64,000 bases of DNA from an uncultured Lachnospiraceae bacterium (lineage in GTDB: Bacteria; Bacillota; Clostridia; Lachnospirales; Lachnospiraceae). The stretch lies in assembly GCA_946558465.1 (NCBI GenBank), contig CAMNTM010000009.1, positions 1 to 64,000 of the forward strand. The letters are read 5' to 3'. The first letter of the stretch is position 1. The number at the start of each line of letters is the position of its first letter. Both the position numbers and the translations under genes were made by a program. A model generated the notes under the pieces. That model was not told where the DNA came from, made no database searches, and saw nothing but the letters and a program-made list of their open reading frames with translations. Below are positions 14,732 to 23,409 of this stretch, one piece after another.

Positions 14732-16644
14732 CAGTATGCTACCCTTTCGCTTTCTGCTCCTGTTTTCTTGGTTACTTTAATACTGTCCATATATTCCAGT
14801 ATCGGCTTGGCACTCTTTCTGCTTGTCTTAAATAAATCACGAACCTGTGCAATCGTAATGACAGGATTTTCACGCAGCTGCTTCTGAATAATATCCCTTG
14901 CACTTTCAATATAGCCTTTTAGTGTATACATATCCTCCGTAACCTTTACAATCTGCTCCTCCTGCAGCAAAATGTTTAAAATATCATCTGCCGTACTTCT
15001 GGATACTCCTTTTAATTCTATTTCCGAATATTTCACAAAGTCATATCCGGCTTTCTTAAATGTATCCAGCATAAGTCCGGACACCTTCTCATACGTCGTA
15101 TCCTTTCTCACCTCATACTTTGGAGTACACAAAAATTCTCCAACCCGTTTCATATATCCTGCTTCCTCGAAAAACTCGATAATCCTGTCAAAAACACCTG
15201 CCTTTATATTCTTAAAATGTGTCATCTGGACCTCCGCCTTTTTCATGCCATACCTGTACGGATAAGTCTCTTCATAAGCCTCAAGCGCCCCGGTAAGTAT
15301 CCGCTGCGCTGTCTGTTTTCCCTCTATATGCCATGCGTAGGTATCCTTCTTCATTGCAAACGTAACAACCTGTCCCTCCGCTTCCAGCTTTTTGACATCA
15401 TTCTCCACTTCTTCCACAGATACCGCAGTCAGCCTGGCAAGCTCTGCAATCGTAATAAGCGTATCGTGATGCTCCTTGATACGCATTTCGATAATATCCG
15501 CCGAAGTTCCTGATTCCTTCCGCTTAAGCTCCTCTATTGCATCTTCACGAAACCGCTTTTTAATACTTGGATTGGGTTCCAGAATAACACCGCCGCCTAC
15601 CGTTTCCATGGGCGAATAAAAACGCACGACAAACTTATCGCCTCGTCTTACAGCAATTTCTTCCTCCAGTCTAAGCTGCACATAGCCGCTCTCGCCGGGT
15701 CCTATCTCTTCCTTGTCAAGAAGCACCGCACGACACAAAATCTCACTGGTTCCTGTAAACAGATGCAGCCTCATATGATTGGTTAAAACTCTCATAGATG
15801 ATTCAAGCACATGAAGATTTACGTCAAGAAGATCTGTATTTTTCATGCTGTTAGGGGGTGCAAGTACACATCCTCTCCGGACTTCCTTTTTCTTAACATT
15901 TGACAGATTGATAGCGACACGCTGCCCTGCACAGCATCTTTTCTTATCCTCACCGTGTACCTGGATGCTTCTGATTTTACACTCCTTACCGATCGGATAC
16001 ATTTCCAGCGTATCTTCCTTCGAAATCGTACCCGATACCAGAGTCCCTGTAATAATTGTACCAAAGCCTGAAATGGAAAATGCACGGTCAATCGGGAGCC
16101 TGGGTATCGTCTCTGTATCCTTAGACACCACCTCATCACTTGTCATATGACTGATAACCTCAGTCAGCTCGTCAAGCCCCTGTCCGGTGGCAGCCGACAC
16201 CTTCACTACCGGTGCAGAGGCAAGAAATGTGCCTTCCAGCTCCTCTTTCACCTCTTCTTCTACCAGCTCAAGCCAGTCCTCTTCTACGATGTCACATTTA
16301 TTTAACACAATAATACTTTTTTCAATACCCAGAAGATGCAGAATATCCACATGCTCTCTGGTCTGAGGCATAATTCCTTCATCTGCTGCAATCACAAGCA
16401 GCACAAGATCCATACCCACAACGCCTGCGGCCATGTTATTGATAAATTTTTCATGTCCCGGAACATCAATAATTCCCGCACGGTCTCCGCTCGGCAGATC
16501 AAACCAGGTAAAGCCCAGATCAATCGTAATTCCTCTTCTCTGCTCTTCCTCCCAGCGGTCTGTATTCCTTCCGGTCAGCGCTTTAATCAGAGTTGTCTTT
16601 CCGTGGTCGATGTGGCCGGCTGTCCCGATAATTACATTTTTCAT
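14731..16644 (-). CDS. selB: Selenocysteine-specific elongation factor SelB
   Basis: 637 aa. GTPase motifs: [13 protein letters not shown] (G1), RGITIDLGF (G2), DVPGHEKF (G3) and VLNKCD (G4). EF-Tu-like domains 2 and 3 follow, then a C-terminal array of winged helices from about residue 380 to the end that binds SECIS RNA. It delivers Sec-tRNA to UGA codons in prdB and selD. The length is typical. ATG 16644 begins 12 bases after the selA stop, and its stop overlaps the lysR start. Confidence 0.95.
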   Translation of the reverse strand: MKNVIIGTAGHIDHGKTTLIKALTGRNTDRWEEEQRRGITIDLGFTWFDLPSGDRAGIIDVPGHEKFINNMAAGVVGMDLVLLVIAADEGIMPQTREHVDILHLLGIEKSIIVLNKCDIVEEDWLELVEEEVKEELEGTFLASAPVVKVSAATGQGLDELTEVISHMTSDEVVSKDTETIPRLPIDRAFSISGFGTIITGTLVSGTISKEDTLEMYPIGKECKIRSIQVHGEDKKRCCAGQRVAINLSNVKKKEVRRGCVLAPPNSMKNTDLLDVNLHVLESSMRVLTNHMRLHLFTGTSEILCRAVLLDKEEIGPGESGYVQLRLEEEIAVRRGDKFVVRFYSPMETVGGGVILEPNPSIKKRFREDAIEELKRKESGTSADIIEMRIKEHHDTLITIAELARLTAVSVEEVENDVKKLEAEGQVVTFAMKKDTYAWHIEGKQTAQRILTGALEAYEETYPYRYGMKKAEVQMTHFKNIKAGVFDRIIEFFEEAGYMKRVGEFLCTPKYEVRKDTTYEKVSGLMLDTFKKAGYDFVKYSEIELKGVSRSTADDILNILLQEEQIVKVTEDMYTLKGYIESARDIIQKQLRENPVITIAQVRDLFKTSRKSAKPILEYMDSIKVTKKTGAESERVAY

Positions 16645-16656
16645 CAGCTTATGCTC

Positions 16657-18084
16657 CTAACGTTCATTACTTGCTCCTGACTCCTCCAGCACCTTCAAAT
16701 CCTTTAACTGTCCAGTAATCTGGCGAAACTGCCAGCTCTCAATCGTACGCACATCCAGTAATATCATATCATTCACTGTACGCGGGATTATGGGCACAGG
16801 GAGATGACGGAGCCTCTCCTCAAACTCTGTTACACTAATCCTTTCCGGCTGAAGCGTAACTGCTGTACTCGGAATTCTCTCAAGCGGAAGCGAACCTCCC
16901 CCTATCTGAGATTCGCATGGCTGTATATCTATTTTCGCCGGAACTGCTGCAAGCTTCAGCATCCTGCTTAAGGACTTTGCTTTTTTCTGCGTCTCGTCCT
17001 GAGTCTCCGTAATCATACGGAGCACCGGCAGATTTTGAACGGCCTTTTCCTCTGACAAGTATTCCTGAAGTACCAGCTCCAGCGTCGCTGCAGTAAATTT
17101 ATCAATCCGGAGCGCTCTGGTAAGCTGATTCTTTTTCATCTTGTCAATATATTTTTTCTTTCCGACGATAATTCCTGCCTGGGGTCCGCCCAAAAGCTTA
17201 TCTCCGCTGAAGCACACAACATCAGCGCCTTTTCTAATAGACTCCTGAACCGTCGGTTCATAAGTAATCCCATATTTGCTCAAATCAATCAAAACTCCGC
17301 TTCCAAGGTCCTCAATAACCGGAATCTCACGCTCTCTGGCTAACGGAATCAGTTCATCTATCCCGACCGAATCTGTAAATCCTACTATCCTGTAATTGCT
17401 TGTATGAACCTTAAGAAGAGCCTTCGTCTCCTCCGTAACCGCATTTTCATAATCATCATAATGGGTTTTATTCGTCGTTCCCACTTCTACAAGAGCGGCT
17501 CCGCTCTGCTCCATTACATCCGGAATCCGAAACTTTCCGCCTATCTCCACCAGCTCGCCGCGGGATACCACAACCTCTCCCCCCTTGGCAAGAGAGCTTA
17601 GAATCAGCATTACAGCCGCAGCATTATTATTAACCGCCATAGCTGCCTCCGCTCCCGTAATCTTACACAAAAGCTTCTCAAAATGGGAATACCTCTCACC
17701 GCGTCTTCCCGCCTCCAGATTATACTCCAGATTGGAATACCCCGTTGCAATATCTGCTACACGCTTTATATGCTCTCTGCTGATTGGCGCACGTCCCAGA
17801 TTCGTATGGAGTATCGTACCTGTCCCATTTATCACCATACGCATATTGGGCGTATGCATTGCTGCAACAGATGATTCAATATGCTCTCTTAATAGGCTGA
17901 TCTGCTTTTTAGCTTTTTCTTCTTCTTCACATTGCGCGATATACTTCCGCAGCTTATCCATCTCGATATGGACAGCCTCCATAACCGTATCCCTGCTGTA
18001 GCGGGCAATGAGTGCCTGAATCTGCTCCTCTTCCAGCAGTACATCTACCTTTGGAATACTGCGGTACAACATATTCTTGTTCAT
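16657..18084 (-). CDS. selA: L-seryl-tRNA(Sec) selenium transferase SelA
   Basis: About 475 aa, a PLP enzyme that converts Ser-tRNA(Sec) to Sec-tRNA(Sec) with selenophosphate. [19 protein letters not shown] and [17 protein letters not shown] are family signatures, and the PLP lysine is in [18 protein letters not shown] 18084 gives [14 protein letters not shown], aligned with the usual N-terminus, and GGAAGGG lies 8 bases before it. An in-frame ATG at 18102 would add six residues. It follows selD with a gap of about 65 bases and precedes selB by 12. Confidence 0.94.
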   Translation of the reverse strand: MNKNMLYRSIPKVDVLLEEEQIQALIARYSRDTVMEAVHIEMDKLRKYIAQCEEEEKAKKQISLLREHIESSVAAMHTPNMRMVINGTGTILHTNLGRAPISREHIKRVADIATGYSNLEYNLEAGRRGERYSHFEKLLCKITGAEAAMAVNNNAAAVMLILSSLAKGGEVVVSRGELVEIGGKFRIPDVMEQSGAALVEVGTTNKTHYDDYENAVTEETKALLKVHTSNYRIVGFTDSVGIDELIPLAREREIPVIEDLGSGVLIDLSKYGITYEPTVQESIRKGADVVCFSGDKLLGGPQAGIIVGKKKYIDKMKKNQLTRALRIDKFTAATLELVLQEYLSEEKAVQNLPVLRMITETQDETQKKAKSLSRMLKLAAVPAKIDIQPCESQIGGGSLPLERIPSTAVTLQPERISVTEFEERLRHLPVPIIPRTVNDMILLDVRTIESWQFRQITGQLKDLKVLEESGASNER

Positions 18085-18149
18085 ATCCTTTTTCCCTTCC
18101 ATATCCGTCTGTCTTCTCCCTGTCGTTTTGTTTATTCTGGAACATGATA

Positions 18150-19190
18150 CTAATACAGACGAATCAGCTTATCACTTTTCTCCGACACCCTCCCGATTAC
18201 GGAAACTGTGGTGTCCATATGTGCCTGCCGGAAATCATTCAGCAGGTCTTTTAGATACTCCGGCGATACACTGATTAACAGTCCGCCTGAGGTCTGCGGA
18301 TCATAGAGAAGATCCAGATAATGCTCCTCCACCGCTCCTGTCTCTACCTTCCCAATCGAATAGCCTCTGTTTTTATATGCTCCCGCAGGAATCAGACCCA
18401 TCTTCGCATAAGAAACTGCATCCTCAAAATATGCAACATCCTTTACCCGAATCTCAAAGGTCACCTCGCTCGCCGAGGCCATTTCCACACAATGCCCCAG
18501 AAGGCCGAAACCGGTGACATCGGTACATGCAGAAACATCGTACCGCTCTGCCACCTGCTTTCCCTTTTTATTCAAGGAGGCCATAACCGTCTGAGCTTCC
18601 CGGACCGCCGAAGCCGAAGCCATCTCGGCCTTGATCGCCGTATTCACAATCCCGCTCCCTATCTGCTTGGTAAGTACAAGCACATCTCCTGGTCTGCAGC
18701 CATAATTTTTAAATATTTTATCAGGATGTACAAAGCCGGACACACACAGGCCGTATTTTGGTTCGTCGTCCTGTACAGAATGCCCGCCTACGAGTACAGC
18801 TCCTGCTTCTTTCACCTTTTCTGCGCCACCCGCCAGGATGTCGCCCAATATCGCCGGGTCCAGACAATTTGGAAATCCGACTATGTTAAGTGCTACTGCC
18901 GGCTCCCCTCCCATCGCCCATACGTCGCTTAAGGAGTTCGCCGCTGCTATCTGTCCAAACATATATGGATCATCTACAATCGGAGTGAAAAAGTCAACGG
19001 TCTGAATCATCGCAATATCATCGGTAACCTTATAAATGGCCGCATCATCGGATGTCTCGATTCCTACTATTAGATTGTCATCGTGAAACTGAGGCAGCTT
19101 ACTCAGAACCTGAGCAAGGGTCTCTGGACCTATCTTAGCCGCTCACCCTGCAGTTTTACTTAATGTTGTCAATCTGACATCTGATTTCAT
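18150..19190 (-). CDS. selD: Selenide, water dikinase SelD (selenoprotein, Sec16)
   Basis: 346 aa if the UGA at 19143-19145 is read as selenocysteine 16, in TLSKTAG-U-AAKIGPETL, where other SelD proteins have Cys or Sec followed by a conserved Lys. The rest has the ATP-binding SelD/PurM fold: VGIETSDDAAIYKV, TVDFFTPIVDDPYMFGQIAAANSLSD in segments, VGGHSVQD and FGLLGHCVEMA. It makes selenophosphate from selenide and ATP. ATG 19190 has GGAGG 9 bases upstream. An ORF caller ignoring UGA recoding would start at 19010 and lose the active site. It follows yedF across a hairpin. Confidence 0.95.
19111..19145 (-). promoter_or_regulatory. selD SECIS element
   Basis: The 35 bases starting at the UGA fold as UGAGC against GCUCA at the base, then an internal loop, then GGUC-CAGA-GACC at the top. 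The size and position right after the UGA fit a bacterial SECIS. Confidence 0.7.
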
Positions 19191-19220
19191 GACATATTTC
19201 CTCCTTCACATTCTTTATTT

Positions 19221-19261
19221 AAAGAGGTGCTTTCCCGCTTTTACAAGGGAAGCACCCCTTT
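19221..19261 (-). terminator. Hairpin between yedF and selD
   Basis: On the minus strand AAAGGGGTGCTTCCC pairs with GGGAAAGCACCTCTTT (small mismatches) around a 10-base loop, followed only by a short T run. It probably terminates partially, so selD and downstream genes are made at lower level than yedF. Confidence 0.6.
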
Positions 19262-19285
19262 CATGCTTAATCTTAATATAAATAT

Positions 19286-19891
19286 TTACGGCTTGATAAT
19301 CTTGCCGGCATTCGCCAATGTTTCTACGATACTGTACATATTCGTCACAGAGCCTACTGCAAGCTTGTCCTTTAATCCATAGTAATCCAGGCAGGTACCG
19401 CATGTCATAATCTCCACGCCCTGAGCTTCAAGAGACTTCAAATCCTCCAGCGAATCTGATCCCTCCGTTGTCAGAGTTGCTCCTCCATTATAGAAAAGCA
19501 TTGTCTTCGGCAGAGTGTCCAGCTGGGTCACTGCAAAGATAAAACCCTTGATAAGTACCTTTCCCAGCTCATCATTTCCGCTTCCCATGCGGTCGGAGGA
19601 TACGGCTACCACCATATTTCCTCTCGCATCCGGAGCACATGTTTCTTCTGCCCCGGCTTCACCCTTCGGCGCTCCTTCCATCTGAATCGTAATCTTAAAT
19701 TCTGCCTCACCAGTCTTTTCGGAAGAAACCTGGCCGCCCGCGCTTGATGCCATCTTTGTGACATTCTGCACGGCAATCTCGTTGTCCACCAGTACTTCGA
19801 TTGTCTCCGAACCGTTTAAAGCCTGCATTGCCTTTTTGGTTTTGATAACCGGGATAGGACAATTATCCCCCATTGCGTTTACTGTAATCAT
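19286..19891 (-). CDS. yedF: Selenium metabolism protein YedF
   Basis: 201 aa, two domains. Residues 1-70 are TusA-like with GDNCPIPVIKTKKAM (CPxP). An Ala/Glu-rich linker follows, and then a DsrE-like domain (MVVAVSSDRMGSGNDELGKVLIKGF, EIMTCGTCLDYYGLKDKL). YedF proteins co-occur with selD and are thought to carry selenium. It is the first gene of the minus-strand selenium operon, with its own promoter and a candidate operator overlapping the -10. A hairpin separates it from selD. Confidence 0.92.
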   Translation of the reverse strand: MITVNAMGDNCPIPVIKTKKAMQALNGSETIEVLVDNEIAVQNVTKMASSAGGQVSSEKTGEAEFKITIQMEGAPKGEAGAEETCAPDARGNMVVAVSSDRMGSGNDELGKVLIKGFIFAVTQLDTLPKTMLFYNGGATLTTEGSDSLEDLKSLEAQGVEIMTCGTCLDYYGLKDKLAVGSVTNMYSIVETLANAGKIIKP

Positions 19892-19937
19892 GGTAATTCC
19901 ACCTTTCTTTATATATACTCCCGCACCTTTTTACATT

Positions 19938-19954
19938 TATAGACATATTCTATC
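19938..19954. promoter_or_regulatory. Candidate LysR-type operator at the yedF promoter
   Basis: TATAG-ACATATT-CTATC, overlapping the -10 of the yedF promoter, 47 bases before the start codon. An overlap with -10 would suit repression. Confidence 0.5.
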
Positions 19955-19975
19955 ACTGTTTGTAAAAAAGGTAAA
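19947..19975 (-). promoter_or_regulatory. yedF promoter, TTTACC-N17-TAGAAT
   Basis: On the minus strand -35 TTTACC (19970-19975) and -10 TAGAAT (19947-19952) with 17-base spacing. It would drive the whole selenium operon. Confidence 0.5.
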
Positions 19976-19993
19976 CGGGGTTTTTACGCTATT

Positions 19994-20617
19994 TTATTCT
20001 TCAAAAATGTGATAACTGCCCTTTGCATAATATGCCGGCCTCATCTCACCCTTTTTAAATGCAGCAAGAAATCCATCTATCGTCCGGATTTCCTCCGGAA
20101 ACCAAGTGGCGCATACCCCCACCTTTTCCGGCACATGACAGTCACTGGACCCCATCGTAAAAAGCCCCAGTTCCTTTGCATACTGAGCCGCTTTCCTGCA
20201 CGCCTCTGGAGACGTACTGCCATTCAGCACCTCTAAACCATCTAACCCTTTCACCATACGCAGATTTTCTTCCAGACCCCGATTATTATTCCTGAAGGGA
20301 TGCGCTGCAAAACACACGCCTCCCTGAGCCTTTACAAGATCAATAAATTCCTGAGCAGAAATTCTCTCCCTCGGATAATCCTCAATACCAAATGCCACGA
20401 TATCCCCCTGAAGGGAATAATACTCGATTCCTACAAATACCGGGAAACCTGTCTTTTTCGTATACACCTCAGCCTTTTCCTTAAATTCCATACTGTCATG
20501 ATCCGTGATACAGACAGCACCAAGCCCCTTCTCCTTTGCAATATGGACAATCTCATCAAGCTTAAGAAAGCTGTCCTTTGAGTAAGTCATCTCATGCATG
20601 TGCGTATCGATAAACAT
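19994..20617 (-). CDS. PHP-domain metal-dependent phosphoesterase
   Basis: 207 aa. PHP motifs: FIDTHMHEM (metal-binding HxH), VCITDHDSMEF, FVGIEYYS, CFAAHPFRNN and MGSSDCHVPEKVG. The family hydrolyses phosphoesters in nucleotides, histidinol phosphate or related substrates; the substrate here is unknown. It is about 100 bases upstream of yedF on the same strand and carries its own TATAG-N7-CTATC box 111 bases before its start. It may therefore belong to the selenium regulon, which is inference. Confidence 0.8.
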   Translation of the reverse strand: MFIDTHMHEMTYSKDSFLKLDEIVHIAKEKGLGAVCITDHDSMEFKEKAEVYTKKTGFPVFVGIEYYSLQGDIVAFGIEDYPRERISAQEFIDLVKAQGGVCFAAHPFRNNNRGLEENLRMVKGLDGLEVLNGSTSPEACRKAAQYAKELGLFTMGSSDCHVPEKVGVCATWFPEEIRTIDGFLAAFKKGEMRPAYYAKGSYHIFEE

Positions 20618-20727
20618 AATCCTTCTCCTTATACAGTCAAACTAATATCAGCAATAGTCTCTCTGATTTTATTATATAAACACTTGCCCCAGGCTTCAAA
20701 TAGAGATTTTTTATATGTCTCCATATT

Positions 20728-20744
20728 TATAGAAAATATCTATC
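20728..20744. promoter_or_regulatory. Candidate LysR-type operator upstream of the PHP gene
   Basis: TATAG-AAAATAT-CTATC, the same half-sites as the yedF box. It lies in the divergent region between the PHP gene and the methyltransferase gene, so either could be the target. Confidence 0.45.
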
Positions 20745-20753
20745 AGTACGGGG

Positions 20754-20810
20754 TTGGGGACGGGGTAAAATGAATTTTACCCCGTCCCCAATTGAAAATG
20801 CCCTGTCCCC
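20754..20810. repeat. Palindromic repeat, copy 1 of 4
   Basis: Palindrome TTGGGGACGGGGTAAAA ... TTTTACCCCGTCCCCAA (20754-20791), followed by a side arm reading GGGGACAGGGCATTTTC on the minus strand. It lies just before the methyltransferase gene. The same unit recurs at 32599, 34208 and 37023. Confidence 0.85.
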
Positions 20811-20862
20811 ATGTTATAATTCCCGTGAATATACCAAACAAACAGGAGAGGACGCAAAAATC

Positions 20863-21720
20863 ATGTGGATTGCCGATAAATGGACAGATTATGAAATTAT
20901 AGACTGCAGCAGAGGCGAAAAGCTGGAACGCTGGGGTGATTATCTCTTAGTACGCCCTGACCCTCAGGTAATCTGGGAGACACCTCGGACGCACCGCGGC
21001 TGGAAACACAGAAACGGACATTATCACCGCAGTCAAAAAGGCGGAGGCGAGTGGGAGTTTTTCGACCTTCCCAAACAATGGCATATACAATACAGAAGCT
21101 TAACCTTTAATTTAAAGCCCTTCAGCTTCAAGCATACCGGTCTGTTCCCTGAACAGGCTGCCAACTGGGACTGGTTTTCTGAGAAAATACGTACAGCCGG
21201 CCGGCCTGTCAAGGTCCTGAATCTTTTTGCCTATACCGGCGGAGCTACTTTAGCGGCCGCTGATGCCGGAGCCTCGGTTACACACGTAGATGCCTCTAAA
21301 GGAATGGTCACCTGGGCCAAGGAAAATGCTGCCTCATCAGGACTTTCAGATAAGCCCATCCGCTGGCTTGTGGATGACTGTGTAAAATTTGCAGAACGGG
21401 AAATACGCCGTGGAAACCACTACGATGCCATTATCATGGATCCTCCTTCCTACGGAAGAGGCCCAAAAGGAGAGATATGGAAAATAGAAGAGGCGATCCA
21501 TCCGCTGATTAAACTCTGCGCTAAGCTTTTGTCTAAAGAGCCTTTGTTTTTCCTGGTTAATTCATACACAACCGGGCTGGCCCCGGCAGTGCTTACTTAC
21601 ATGCTCGCCTCTGAATTAAAAGAATATTCCGGTCTTATAGACTCTCAGGAAATCGGTCTTCCTGTCACAGAATCCGGACTTATTCTTCCATGCGGCGCCT
21701 CCGGAAGATGGTGCGTGTAA
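20863..21720 (+). CDS. Class I SAM-dependent methyltransferase (RlmI-like)
   Basis: 285 aa. VLNLFAYTGGATLAAADAGA is the SAM-binding motif I region of the RlmI/RlmL-type rRNA methyltransferases. THVDASKGMVTWAKENA follows, then YDAIIMDPPSYGRGPKGE with the DPPS(Y) catalytic motif typical of nucleic-acid base methylation. The N-terminal PUA-like part is short. ATG 20863 gives MWIADKW with AGGAGAGG upstream at an 11-base distance. A longer reading from 20770 would translate the repeat and is rejected. The target nucleotide is unknown. Confidence 0.8.
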   Translation: MWIADKWTDYEIIDCSRGEKLERWGDYLLVRPDPQVIWETPRTHRGWKHRNGHYHRSQKGGGEWEFFDLPKQWHIQYRSLTFNLKPFSFKHTGLFPEQAANWDWFSEKIRTAGRPVKVLNLFAYTGGATLAAADAGASVTHVDASKGMVTWAKENAASSGLSDKPIRWLVDDCVKFAEREIRRGNHYDAIIMDPPSYGRGPKGEIWKIEEAIHPLIKLCAKLLSKEPLFFLVNSYTTGLAPAVLTYMLASELKEYSGLIDSQEIGLPVTESGLILPCGASGRWCV

Positions 21721-21778
21721 AGAAGACGAACCCTAAACCGGAAATACTCAAAAGCTATTTTGCATAAATCTATACAAA

Positions 21779-21843
21779 TAAAGAAGGAAATACCACCATC
21801 CACTGCTTCCTGCTGCCGGATATACCGTATATTCCTTCTTTAT
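21779..21843. terminator. Bidirectional terminator
   Basis: ATAAAGAAGGAA (21779-21790) pairs with TTCCTTCTTTAT (21832-21843) around a long loop, between the converging methyltransferase and HAD genes. Confidence 0.65.
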
Positions 21844-21874
21844 ATGATTTATATGTATTCCTGACTTTTTGATC

Positions 21875-22528
21875 TTAAACTCCGGAGCTTAAATACGGAA
21901 TCACTTCATGCAGCGTATCAAACCGCCTGCACACCAGCGTCTTCACTGCTTCATCAGGCTCCACCAGATCCGGGATCATAACTGGCTTCATTCCTGCCGC
22001 CCAGGCCGCCCGAATTCCTGCCGGTGCGTCTTCAAGCGCAATACACTCCTTGGGTCTTATCCCGATACTCTCACACGCCCTTAGATAAATCTCCGGGTCT
22101 GGTTTTGAACGGCTGACCATATCTCCGAACACAAGCCCGTCGAAATAAGAATAAATGCCTGCCGTCTTTAAATTCTGCAGAGCATATCCACTTCTTGACG
22201 AAGTGGCGACTGCCATCTTATAGCCGCTTTCTTTTCCATACTCCAAAAGCTCTCTTGCACCAGGCTTCAATGAAAGTCCCTCTAAATCGACGATCTTATA
22301 AAAATATCTTCTTGTAAGTGCAAAAAATTCTTCATGCGGAAAATTCTCTCCGACTGCTTTTGTAAAATAAGCTGTTCTGCCTGCAAGATTCATGCCTAAT
22401 GTATGGTAAATGTGACTTCCCATGTGTACGATTCCAAGCTCATCTCCGGCCATATCCCAGGAACGCTTTACTACACGCTCTGAATCAAACAGAAGTCCAT
22501 CCATATCAAAGACAATTCCCCGAATCAA
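21875..22528 (-). CDS. HAD-superfamily phosphatase (beta-phosphoglucomutase-like)
   Basis: 217 aa. Motif I GIVFDMDGLLFDSE (nucleophile DxD at the N-terminus), motif II MAVATSSRS, motif III KPDPEIYLRACE with lysine, motif IV IALEDAPAGIRAAWAAG. The cap is helical (subclass I). The substrate is unknown, but the family includes beta-phosphoglucomutase and sugar-phosphate phosphatases. TTG 22528 is the likely start (its sequence begins MIRGIVFDMDG); it overlaps the stop of a 53-aa ORF, suggesting translational coupling. Confidence 0.85.
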   Translation of the reverse strand: MIRGIVFDMDGLLFDSERVVKRSWDMAGDELGIVHMGSHIYHTLGMNLAGRTAYFTKAVGENFPHEEFFALTRRYFYKIVDLEGLSLKPGARELLEYGKESGYKMAVATSSRSGYALQNLKTAGIYSYFDGLVFGDMVSRSKPDPEIYLRACESIGIRPKECIALEDAPAGIRAAWAAGMKPVMIPDLVEPDEAVKTLVCRRFDTLHEVIPYLSSGV

Positions 22529-22686
22529 AATTCTATGCCCCGTCCCAGTGCATCCTTTAAGTAAGTCGTTACATCCTCAAGTTTTCGGATAATCTCCATC
22601 TTCTCCTCCCACTCATCGCCCTCCATGTCTTTATTCACAAGACAATTCTTAATATGCTTTATTTCCTTAATTAATTCTTCCGTCAT
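22525..22686 (-). CDS. Small charged protein upstream of the HAD gene
   Basis: 53 aa beginning MTEELIKEIKHIKNCLVNKD, with EEKMEIIRKLEDVTTYLKDAL in the C-terminal half. It is mostly amphipathic helix with no recognised domain. ATG 22686 follows AAGGGGG at 8 bases. Its stop overlaps the HAD start by three bases, so it is translationally coupled to the phosphatase. The good ribosome site and coupling argue that it is real. Its function is unknown. Confidence 0.65.
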   Translation of the reverse strand: MTEELIKEIKHIKNCLVNKDMEGDEWEEKMEIIRKLEDVTTYLKDALGRGIEF

Positions 22687-22813
22687 AATAGATACCCCCT
22701 TCTTACTGTAAACACTTCTTTAAGCTTCTTTATATATTTTCTGTATATACAGTATAGCACTTTTAAATATATTAGGAAAGATTATATTGTCTGCTTACTC
22801 CATATTCCGGCTC

Positions 22814-22842
22814 TTGAAGAGGTTAATCGAAAATGCTATAAT
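22814..22842 (+). promoter_or_regulatory. Promoter, TTGAAG-N17-TATAAT
   Basis: -35 TTGAAG (22814-22819) and a consensus -10 TATAAT (22837-22842), 34 bases before the phosphodiesterase start. A TTCTATATAGAA palindrome (22851-22862) lies near the transcription start. Confidence 0.65.
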
Positions 22843-22875
22843 TAAGCAGATTCTATATAGAAATGAGGTATTCCT

Positions 22876-23406
22876 ATGAAATTAATGATTGCATCTGATA
22901 TCCACGGCTCTTCCTTCTACTGCCGCCTGATGCTTGACGCTTACCGCCGTGAACAGGCAGACCGGCTCCTTCTTCTTGGAGACATCTTATATCACGGCCC
23001 CCGCAATGACCTCCCAAGAGAATATAATCCAAAGGACGTTATAGACATGTTGAATCCTTTAAAAAATGAAATTCTCTGTGTCTGCGGCAACTGTGATACA
23101 GAGGTTGACCAGATGGTGCTTGAATTCCCGATTCTTGCAGAATACTGTCTGCTGGAGCTGAATGGGAAAACGATCTTCGCCGCCCACGGACATCACTACA
23201 ACCCTCAAAACCTTCCACCCCTGAAGCCGGGAGATATTCTTCTGAACGGACATACACATATACCGGCAAATCAGAATATGGGAACTTATACTTACATGAA
23301 TCCCGGCTCTACGGCCATCCCAAAGGCCGGCTCTGCACACGGATATATGATCTATGACGGCACATTTACCTGGAAGGATATGGCGGGAAATATTCTCACG
23401 GTCTGA
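22876..23406 (+). CDS. YfcE-like metallophosphoesterase
   Basis: 176 aa calcineurin-like phosphodiesterase: MIASDIHGSSFY (metal-binding DxH), LLLGDILYHGPRN (GD), VCGNCD (GNxD), AAHGHHYNP (GH) and LLNGHTHIP (GHTH). The length and order match YfcE/MJ0936-type enzymes that hydrolyse small phosphodiesters in vitro. It has its own promoter, and its end is 3 bases from the convergent ATPase stop. Confidence 0.85.
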   Translation: MKLMIASDIHGSSFYCRLMLDAYRREQADRLLLLGDILYHGPRNDLPREYNPKDVIDMLNPLKNEILCVCGNCDTEVDQMVLEFPILAEYCLLELNGKTIFAAHGHHYNPQNLPPLKPGDILLNGHTHIPANQNMGTYTYMNPGSTAIPKAGSAHGYMIYDGTFTWKDMAGNILTV

Positions 23407-23409
23407 CCA

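Noticed and set aside
19010-19190. SelD starting at the ATG at 19010
   Set aside because: The N-terminal active site is encoded upstream through an in-frame UGA with a good ribosome site at 19190.
20770-20862. N-terminal extension of the methyltransferase through the palindromic repeat
   Set aside because: The extension translates the repeat arm; ATG 20863 has its own ribosome site and the correct family start.
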